IMG/VR virus record: IMGVR_UViG_3300048029_000182
Coordinates: 1-20,729 of that record
Length of the DNA: 20,729 nucleotides
Strand: one strand, 5' to 3'
DNA from: a virus
In this document: positions 1 through 6,174 of the stretch, in pieces
How positions within the stretch are numbered: the first letter of the stretch is position 1
Layout of the letters: every line of letters starts with the position of its first letter
Position numbers and translations under genes: made by a program
Notes under the pieces: generated by a model
Seen by the model: only the letters and a program-made list of their open reading frames with translations
Database searches by the model: none
Told to the model about the DNA's origin: nothing

Positions 1-16
1 GTGCTTCGTCAGTCAT
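1..16 (-). CDS. Start of a further gene (cut by window edge)
   Basis: The fibre stop codon overlaps an ATG (TAATG), and CGAAGGAG lies 7 bases upstream of that ATG, a good ribosome site. The reading frame M-T-D-E-A runs off the left edge. Five codons allow no functional call; a fibre assembly chaperone or a small tail protein is often placed here. Confidence 0.5.
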
Positions 17-3000
17 TAGTCTTCTCCTTCGAGTTGTGCGACTCGCGCACGTAGTGATTGAATTTCTTTAACAAGCATAGGCACTAGCTTAGAGTAGTCT
101 ACGCCCATCATGTCGTCTTCTGTCTCGCCTTCGGTTACTGCTTCAGGTGCAACAGTCTGTAGCTCCTGTGCAACCATGCCGTATTTCTGGTGTGACCCGT
201 CAGCCTTCCAGTCAAAAGAACGTACTTGGATAGCGTCAATATCATCAGAAGCGAAAGGTGCGTCTATGATGTTTTCTTTGAGGCGTTGGTCTGATGAGGT
301 GTTGTAGGTTGTGGCAGTTGATGAAACGTAAACACTGCCCTTCTCAATGCCTTGCCGCCTAAAGGCTACTATAGTGCCGTCACTCGTACGCCTATCAAAG
401 TAAGCCGCTACGCCTCCACTACGTACTACTTTAAGGTAATGACTGTCGCCTCTTAGCGTTATGCCTTCTGCGTCAGCAGTGGTAGTTCCCACCAGCAAGT
501 TGCCAGAGGCATCAAACCTAGCGTACTCACTTTCTGTTGTTCCGTTATCCCCACTAAATCGAATAACACCATTAGATGTACCATTTCTCGACTTAATTAT
601 GATGGCATCACTAAGTTGACGTATTTCTCCCTGAGTATTTGTTCCGTCTGAATCATTAAACTGCAAACGAGGAACGCTTCCTGTTATATAAGTACCGCCT
701 GATAGGTGTAGGTTTTTGAAGCGATTAGTTGAGCCTCCAAGGTCGATGGCGGCGTCTCTAGCGGCACCAGCAGAAGTCGACGGGCGAACACCATTATCAC
801 CAAGAGACAAGAAAGCATCGTCACCTGCTGTGCCGCCAACGTATAAGTAACCGCTGACAGTGCCAATCTTTCCGACAGTAGTCCCATCCTTGGCAAAATC
901 TAGGATGTTACCGTCCGTGGTTTTACGGTTGAGGAACAACGCACGATTGCTGTCTCTTGCAATAAGCGTGTCGCCATCAGAGCGAACCTCAAAGCCCGCA
1001 GTGTTGCCGCCTGCTGCGGTTTTGCCCACAAGGAGTCGGCCCGACGAATCGATGCGAATACGCTCGGCTGGATTAGACCCAGATGTTCTGGTGCTAAATA
1101 TCATTACGCCATTTGTATTCGCGCTTGTGCCGTTTTCTTTTTCTCCGTGAATAGCCGCAAACGCGGTATTAGCATCTGTTTGACCAGTTGTCGCCTTACC
1201 GCAGAATGTTAGGCCACCGCCTACACCAGCCGCCATTGCGGAATCATCGGAAAGCTGTAGAACTGACTGACTAGATCCAAATGTCTGAGGCGTGCCTTCT
1301 ACATGGAGCACTCTGTTTGGGCTTACGACTCCAATGCCAACTCTACCTGAGTCATTAACAACAACCCGTGGCTGTCCAGCACCATCTGACAAAACGATGT
1401 GGTTGTTAGAGGTGCGGATGTCGAGGCCACCTTGGTTGCCATCGAAGCGACCGATGATGGTGTTGCCGTATCCAGTGGTAATCTGCGCTCCAGCGCCTTG
1501 CCCCAAAAGAGTTGTGTTATCGGCTGTCGTCAACGCACTGCCGGTGTTATATCCAAGTGCAATATTGTTTCCACCGGTAGTGATAGAGTCACCTGCCGAA
1601 CCACCAATAAGGGTGTTCGTACCCCCCGTAGTTATTGAGCGACCAGCGTGGTAACCAATACCGATGTTGTATGTCGAGCCAGTAGTGTTGAGGTTGTAGA
1701 GAGCATCATGGCCCATGGCGATATTGCGGTCAGCGCCAGAGCTGTTAGAGCGCATGGTCTCTTCGCCAATAGAAATGTTGTCGTCACCGTTATCGGTTCT
1801 ACCTGCTTGTACACCAACGTAGATCCCGCGATCACCCGCAGTTTTATTACTGCAAGCCTGATAACCCAGTACGGTGTTTTTTGTCTGAGTAGTTATTTCG
1901 TCTAAAGCACCGGCACCAAGTATTGTGTTTGAGTGTCCGGTAGTTAATTTGGCACCCGCTTGATAACCAACTGCGGTGTTATTTGCGGCAGTTGTAACTG
2001 CATCACCTGCAAGACCGCCGATAAAGGTGTTGTATAAACCTGTCGTTACTGATTGACCTGCTAAGGCACCGATAGCAGTGTTATAGGCGTTTGTTCCTGC
2101 GCCGGTATTGTTCTGAGTTGCTAGTGCGTAAAAACCTACTGCCACACTACGCTGGCCTGAAGTTTCAAACTTCATAGCTTGCTGTCCAACAGCGACGTTT
2201 TCATTGCCGTCTTCTAAAGCGGCTAGTGCTTGCGAGCCTACTGCAACACTACGCTGGCCTGTAGTAGTATCTTTGAGGGCGTAATAACCGACTGCCGTAT
2301 TGTTCGATGCGGTGGTGTTTGCGTTGAGAGCAAAGTAACCCAGTGCAGTATTAGAAGCTCCCGACGTGTTTGCGCCCAACGTGCCGTAACCAACCGCAGT
2401 GTGGTATGAGCCGGTATTTACAGCGTCTAAAGCAAAAGCACCAATGGCTACGTTCTGAGTGCCAGACGTGCTGTTTTGCATCGCCTGCTTACCGATTGCG
2501 ACGTTGTTAGAAGACGTTGAATATTGCAAAGCGGAAAAGCCTAGTGCTACGTTACCGCTCGCTGTTGTCATGGTACTAGCCGCAGACTTACCTATAGCAA
2601 GGTTTTCTGAGCCTGTGGTTGCCGCACCTAAAGAACTGTTACCAACCGCAATGTTGTTAGAAGCGGTAGTATTCGCGTCAAGAGCACTCGCTCCAATTGC
2701 GACATTGTGTATACCCGTGGTATTTGAAGAAAGTGAGTTGTAGCCAATCGCTGTTGAGCTTGAACCAGTTGTGTTTGACATTAACGCCAAGCGACCAGCG
2801 GCAGTGTTGTAGTTACCTGTCGTGTTTGCGTACAGCGTTGCCTGACCAAGACCTGTGTTGTCCTCACCCGTAGTATTGTTGTAAAGGGTTTGATAACCAA
2901 TGGCGACGTTCTCTGAACCGGTCGTGTTGCTGTAAAGCGCCTTTGAGCCAAAGGCGCTGTTGTAGCTTCCAGTGTTGGAGTACAAAGCCTCAACACCAAA

Positions 3001-4953
3001 CGCGTCGTTTCTGGTTCCGGTCTGATTTGAGTCCAGAGCCGCATAACCGACTGCGGTGTTATAAGCACCTGTCGTGTTTGCAGTAAGTGCGTTATTTCCT
3101 ACCGCAGTGTTGCCAGAAACAGTGTTAGCTTCTAGCGCCTGATAACCGACTGCGGTGTTTTGGCTTCCCGTAAGATTTAGTCGAGACGCATCTTTACCAA
3201 TCGCGACGTTTTGCGAGCCTGTTGTTTGTGAGTACGCCGCCGAATAACCGATTGCGATGTTATATGCTGAAGTAGTGCTATCAAACAAAGCATAGCCACC
3301 TATCGCAACATTCTGCCCACCTGTCGTGTTATCAGCTAGTGTCTCATTACCAATAGCGACGTTGTCATTTGCTGTCGTGTTTTCGTTAAGGGCGTTATAT
3401 CCAAGGGCGGTGTTGTACTGGCCTGTTGTATTTAATTTGAGGGCATTTACGCCCAATGCTACGTTTCTAGATCCGGTCGTGTTTGATTGCAAAGCAAATG
3501 TACCAACTGCAACGCTATAATCGCCTGTTGTTGACGCCCGCAAAGCAGAAGCACCAAGTGCCACGTTGTAAGAGCCTGTTTGACTAGAATCAAAAGCAAG
3601 CGAACCGACTGCGGTGTTGTAGCTTCCAGTCGTTATTGCGGTACCGGCATTGTTGCCAATGAGTACGCTGTTACTACCAGTTGTTACGCTATTAAACGCA
3701 TTGTTACCCAAGGCTACGTTGTTACTACCCGTAGGATAATTACCGTCTAGCTTGATAGTGCCGTCTACGTCTAGGCCACCAGCGTTTGCCGTGCCTGAGA
3801 GGTGAAGGTCTTTAAATTTGGTAGTGCTATAGCCAATGTCTACCTGACCATTCGTGTAGCTTCCGCTAGACGTGTTAGTGGGAATAATAGAATTAAGTGA
3901 TGCCTCGAAGGTAACTCCGGTATCGCCAGAACCTACGTACATGCCGCCTGAGTTGTTGCCCAAAACGCCAACTGTGGTGTTGTCTTTGCGTAGTGATATG
4001 AGCGTGCCGTTGTTTGCCGTTCGATTTACATGCAACGGCTCTGCACCACCTCTTGTTGCTCTCAAAAACCCAGCGATATTAAGTTCAATGCCTGCTGTGT
4101 TAGCACTTGCAGAGGTCTTACCCACCAGAAGATTGCCCGAATCAAGGCGCATCTTCTCAGAGCCATCTATTTCAAACCTATGTCTGCTATTACCAAACTG
4201 ATTACCGGCATCAGCTTTGTAATACATATTGCCATCAATGTTTACGATACTGCTGTAATTTGAATTTGTTGTATCAGAAAACCTAATTTCGGGGTCACCG
4301 CCTGAAAGATGTAACAGAGCGGCTGGACTGCTAGTGCCCAGACCTAACCGGCCTGATGAATCAATGCGAGCCACCTCACTACCGCCGTTATAAAAACGAT
4401 GTCCGCTAGTGCCTGAGCCGTTGTCGTTGCTCTTGAAGTAAAGCAAGCCGTTTGTTAGTTGGAGATAGCCGTTGCCGCCGCTATCAATTAACTGAATGGA
4501 TGCGCTTGCGTCGGTGCTTGTAAATCTAGCGACCTCGTTTGATGTGCCGCTGTTAATCTTGAGTAAATCAGCACTGACCTCGCCAGTTACGTCTATGCCT
4601 GTGGAGGTGGTGGCTAGTTTTTCAGCGTTGTCGTAATAAAGTTTTACGCCACCGTTTGCGTTAGCGGCCAAATACTTTTCTTGAGCAGTGCTTTGAATTT
4701 CAAAGTTAGTACCACGAATATAAAGGTTGCCTGTCCCAGAGTCTTCAATAAAACTATGGTTGCCATTGTGATAAATTTGTAGATCAGAGCCAGCACCGAA
4801 GACTGCCTTAGCGTTGTCAGCAAATGACAGGTTGCCGGTGATGCTGTCGCCAGACTTCTCAACCTTATCCGTGTTGAGGTTAGTAAAGTTGCTATCGACT
4901 TCGTTGTTAGTTAACGGTGAGCCTTTGCCTGAGCGTGTTGTGATAGTAGCCAT
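16..4953 (-). CDS. Giant tail fibre with YadA-head-like repeats and S74 chaperone
   Basis: At 1645 residues this is the largest protein and the likely receptor-binding fibre, probably a trimer. Residues 1-45 (ATITTRSGKGSPLTNNEVDS...) look like a tail attachment segment. Residues about 46-130 carry 'DLQIYHNGNHSF' and 'LYYDNAEKLATTSTGIDVTG', modules common in marine phage fibres. Residues about 410-1172 hold about 45 NVAIG-type units of ~17 residues resembling the YadA head beta-roll. Copies of another module flank them (see findings). The C-terminus is a Peptidase_S74 intramolecular chaperone: SSDQRLKENI at 1553-1562, 'FDWKADGSHQKYGMVAQEL', 'MMGVDYSKLVPMLVKEIQSL', ending in a coiled coil. In that family the Ser-Asp bond is self-cleaved after trimerisation. 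There is no signal peptide or membrane anchor, so it is a phage fibre and not an autotransporter. Confidence 0.95.
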   Translation of the reverse strand: MATITTRSGKGSPLTNNEVDSNFTNLNTDKVEKSGDSITGNLSFADNAKAVFGAGSDLQIYHNGNHSFIEDSGTGNLYIRGTNFEIQSTAQEKYLAANANGGVKLYYDNAEKLATTSTGIDVTGEVSADLLKINSGTSNEVARFTSTDASASIQLIDSGGNGYLQLTNGLLYFKSNDNGSGTSGHRFYNGGSEVARIDSSGRLGLGTSSPAALLHLSGGDPEIRFSDTTNSNYSSIVNIDGNMYYKADAGNQFGNSRHRFEIDGSEKMRLDSGNLLVGKTSASANTAGIELNIAGFLRATRGGAEPLHVNRTANNGTLISLRKDNTTVGVLGNNSGGMYVGSGDTGVTFEASLNSIIPTNTSSGSYTNGQVDIGYSTTKFKDLHLSGTANAGGLDVDGTIKLDGNYPTGSNNVALGNNAFNSVTTGSNSVLIGNNAGTAITTGSYNTAVGSLAFDSSQTGSYNVALGASALRASTTGDYSVAVGTFALQSNTTGSRNVALGVNALKLNTTGQYNTALGYNALNENTTANDNVAIGNETLADNTTGGQNVAIGGYALFDSTTSAYNIAIGYSAAYSQTTGSQNVAIGKDASRLNLTGSQNTAVGYQALEANTVSGNTAVGNNALTANTTGAYNTAVGYAALDSNQTGTRNDAFGVEALYSNTGSYNSAFGSKALYSNTTGSENVAIGYQTLYNNTTGEDNTGLGQATLYANTTGNYNTAAGRLALMSNTTGSSSTAIGYNSLSSNTTGIHNVAIGASALDANTTASNNIAVGNSSLGAATTGSENLAIGKSAASTMTTASGNVALGFSALQYSTSSNNVAIGKQAMQNSTSGTQNVAIGAFALDAVNTGSYHTAVGYGTLGANTSGASNTALGYFALNANTTASNNTAVGYYALKDTTTGQRSVAVGSQALAALEDGNENVAVGQQAMKFETSGQRSVAVGFYALATQNNTGAGTNAYNTAIGALAGQSVTTGLYNTFIGGLAGDAVTTAANNTAVGYQAGAKLTTGHSNTILGAGALDEITTQTKNTVLGYQACSNKTAGDRGIYVGVQAGRTDNGDDNISIGEETMRSNSSGADRNIAMGHDALYNLNTTGSTYNIGIGYHAGRSITTGGTNTLIGGSAGDSITTGGNNIALGYNTGSALTTADNTTLLGQGAGAQITTGYGNTIIGRFDGNQGGLDIRTSNNHIVLSDGAGQPRVVVNDSGRVGIGVVSPNRVLHVEGTPQTFGSSQSVLQLSDDSAMAAGVGGGLTFCGKATTGQTDANTAFAAIHGEKENGTSANTNGVMIFSTRTSGSNPAERIRIDSSGRLLVGKTAAGGNTAGFEVRSDGDTLIARDSNRALFLNRKTTDGNILDFAKDGTTVGKIGTVSGYLYVGGTAGDDAFLSLGDNGVRPSTSAGAARDAAIDLGGSTNRFKNLHLSGGTYITGSVPRLQFNDSDGTNTQGEIRQLSDAIIIKSRNGTSNGVIRFSGDNGTTESEYARFDASGNLLVGTTTADAEGITLRGDSHYLKVVRSGGVAAYFDRRTSDGTIVAFRRQGIEKGSVYVSSTATTYNTSSDQRLKENIIDAPFASDDIDAIQVRSFDWKADGSHQKYGMVAQELQTVAPEAVTEGETEDDMMGVDYSKLVPMLVKEIQSLRARVAQLEGED
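1436..3724 (-). repeat. About 45 tandem NxAxG coding repeats (YadA-head-like)
   Basis: By reading the translation I count about 45 units of the form N-[TVI]-[AI]-[IVL]-G-x-x-A-L-x-x-x-[TN]-T-G-x-x, period about 17 residues or 51 bases. Units vary, so the DNA is a degenerate and not an identical repeat, but stretches such as ACCGCAGTnGG and GTTGTnGCC recur. The Asn and Gly at fixed spacing fit a left-handed beta-roll with one turn per unit. Confidence 0.9.
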
Positions 4954-4960
4954 AATTACC

Positions 4961-5404
4961 TCAAGATGCCGAGAGCGATATCGTCCACTTAATCGCTAGT
5001 GAATCATTTGCTTGTTTGTCGATTGCGGTGAAGGTCACGCGACAAAGCATTGTGCCGCCTGTCGATGCGTTGAATATCGCCGCCTCTGTTAGTTGACCAG
5101 TAGAGTCACCGGCCTCGAATACCGCTCGATAAAGAATGCTGTTGTCTGTGACGGTAGAGGTCTCAATTAGCTCTCTGCCGCCAAGCTGTGTTTCTAGCGT
5201 CGTGTTACCGGCTACAGGTGCCGTTGTGCCTGTACCCACACCCATGTGCGTCATGACCGTCTCGTCGTCTTTCATGCGGTCAACGATGAAGTTCAAACCT
5301 GTATTAACGACAAGGTTGCTTGTGGTGACTGACTGCTTCGCTTTGCCCTCACTGTCTAGCAGGGTTAACTCTGCAACGCCTTTAACTTTTAATGTATCCA
5401 GCAT
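4961..5404 (-). CDS. Virion structural protein, fibre-associated (collar/fibre-like)
   Basis: The 147-residue protein is mostly beta. It reads 'KVKGVAELTLLDSEGKAKQS', then 'SNLVVNTGLNFIVDRMKDD' (about residues 29-47), 'MTHMGVGTGTTAPVAGNTTL' (about 51-70), 'ELIETSTVTDNSILYRAVFE', 'LTEAAIFNASTGGTMLCRVT' and 'LAIKWTISL' at the end. The 'VNTGL.FI..R', 'MGVGTGTT', 'L.EAAIFN' and '..I.WTI.' segments recur in small phage proteins next to tail fibres, where they act as a fibre adaptor or short fibre domain. I am confident it is a virion protein, less so of its precise part. The ribosome site is CTGAGGACTGAT, and its own stop TGA lies within the fibre's ribosome site. Confidence 0.75.
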   Translation of the reverse strand: MLDTLKVKGVAELTLLDSEGKAKQSVTTSNLVVNTGLNFIVDRMKDDETVMTHMGVGTGTTAPVAGNTTLETQLGGRELIETSTVTDNSILYRAVFEAGDSTGQLTEAAIFNASTGGTMLCRVTFTAIDKQANDSLAIKWTISLSAS

Positions 5405-5412
5405 ATCAGTCC

Positions 5413-5622
5413 TCAGAACGTGTCAATCGTGCCAACATAGTCGGCATCGAAGTAGCTCATGTCACAGTAATCGGTTTTAATTAGATCGCCGCTGTCTGAC
5501 AGAGCTACCGTGTCAGTCGTGTTGATGAACTTGATGAACTCATCAATCGTGATCTTTGCAACCAAGGCGGTGTTGCTGATAGCAGCAATAAGGCTCTTAC
5601 CGACCGCCTTTACATTAATCAT
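5413..5622 (-). CDS. Small protein of unknown function, fibre block
   Basis: The 69-residue protein has no recognisable domain. The first half is hydrophobic and helical (NVKAVGKSLIAAISNTALVA) without being clearly membrane-spanning; then 'KITIDEFIKFINTTDTVALS' and an acidic, aromatic end (DYCDMSYFDADYVGTIDTF). The ATGA overlap with the BppU-like gene suggests the two are translated together and may form a complex. The last codons run into the ribosome site TGAGGAC of the next gene. Function cannot be inferred beyond membership of the adsorption block. Confidence 0.65.
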   Translation of the reverse strand: MINVKAVGKSLIAAISNTALVAKITIDEFIKFINTTDTVALSDSGDLIKTDYCDMSYFDADYVGTIDTF

Positions 5623-5948
5623 GCGTAATCAGCCCGCAGGAAAAACTCTAGTTCATCGAAAACTGTCTCACGCTTGCCAGAGGCAAACACGACTTCGATT
5701 TCACCAGTGTAGTAGCCCTCATCAATGTCCAATTGAGTGCCACTAAAGTTGAATAGAGCAATGCCATCGTCTAGGTCGTCATCGCCTGCCACATTATCGA
5801 GCGAGAACAGCACCGTCGTGGTGCGTCGCTTTCTAAAGTGCAGCTTGATAGTCGCACCTGTAAGGTCTTCTGCACTGCCCGTGTCTGCGCGCGTCAACGT
5901 CGCTTTAATTTGCGGGCCGGTATCGCCCTGTACGAGATTTATGGTCAT
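5619..5948 (-). CDS. BppU N-terminal-like baseplate/fibre connector protein
   Basis: This 109-residue protein resembles the N-terminal domain of lactococcal phage upper baseplate protein BppU (Ig-like domain that anchors receptor-binding proteins). It opens 'MTINLVQGDTGPQIKATLTR' and continues 'DLTGATIKLHFRKR', 'ALFNFSGTQLDIDEGYYTGE' and 'FDELEFFLRADYA'; the G-D-T-G-P near the start, L-T-G-A-T and a central F-R/M-R strand are the recurrent pattern of that family. A longer reading from 6047 adds 33 residues of unlikely composition that overlap the upstream gene. I chose the ATG at 5948 because GGAGG lies 6 bases before it and the domain begins there. It ends in an ATGA overlap with the following gene. 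Confidence 0.8.
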   Translation of the reverse strand: MTINLVQGDTGPQIKATLTRADTGSAEDLTGATIKLHFRKRRTTTVLFSLDNVAGDDDLDDGIALFNFSGTQLDIDEGYYTGEIEVVFASGKRETVFDELEFFLRADYA

Positions 5949-5965
5949 GGATGCCTCCGCTGGTC

Positions 5966-5976
5966 CAATTATATCA
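5966..5976 (-). promoter_or_regulatory. Possible extended -10 promoter element before the fibre block
   Basis: The minus strand reads TGATATAATT, with a consensus TATAAT (5973-5968) and an upstream TG, i.e. a perfect extended -10. It sits in the 32-base gap between the 63-residue gene and the BppU-like gene. No -35 hexamer is visible at 16-18 bases upstream. A start near 5961 would leave a leader of about 13 bases including the GGAGG ribosome site. Confidence 0.3.
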
Positions 5977-5980
5977 TCAG

Positions 5981-6172
5981 CTAGGGGTCGATATACGCAA
6001 GAATGCTCGGCTCGTTGGTTTCGGTGTTTATGTAAGAGGCCAGCCAATACTGCAACACGTTACTTAACGACTGCGACGCAATAGCCGCCTCTGCCTCTGC
6101 CATCGTGTCATAGGTAGCTATAACAAGTTCCTCGTTGTCAGTAGTGCGTGTGTATCCAAGTGTAAAGCTCAT
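5981..6172 (-). CDS. Small protein of unknown function, tail tip region
   Basis: The 63-residue acidic protein cannot be assigned. It starts with a strand-like 'MSFTLGYTRTTDNEELVIAT', then a helix 'YDTMAEAEAAIASQSLSNVL' and ends 'NTETNEPSILAYIDP', a beta-alpha-beta look without known motifs. The start is supported by TTTTTGAGGTAGTT before the ATG, using the stop region of the J-like gene. It is followed by a 32-base non-coding gap, one of the largest in the tail cluster. Compact proteins at this place in phages are often tip or fibre-attachment components, but that is only positional. Confidence 0.65.
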   Translation of the reverse strand: MSFTLGYTRTTDNEELVIATYDTMAEAEAAIASQSLSNVLQYWLASYINTETNEPSILAYIDP

Positions 6173-6174
6173 AA

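Noticed and set aside
1436-3724. Repeats as a CRISPR array or a diversity-generating (DGR) variable region
   Set aside because: The units are degenerate coding repeats in one open frame without unique spacers, and there is no reverse transcriptase, template repeat or cas gene in the window.
16-4953. Fibre gene as a bacterial trimeric autotransporter adhesin (YadA family)
   Set aside because: The NxAxG repeats match, but there is no signal peptide, no YadA anchor barrel, an S74 chaperone ends the protein, and all neighbours are phage tail genes.
5949-6047. Longer N-terminus for the BppU-like gene (33 extra residues from 6047)
   Set aside because: The extension overlaps the 63-residue gene, contains His/Arg/Cys-rich sequence unlike the family, and the internal ATG at 5948 has GGAGG at good spacing and starts the domain.
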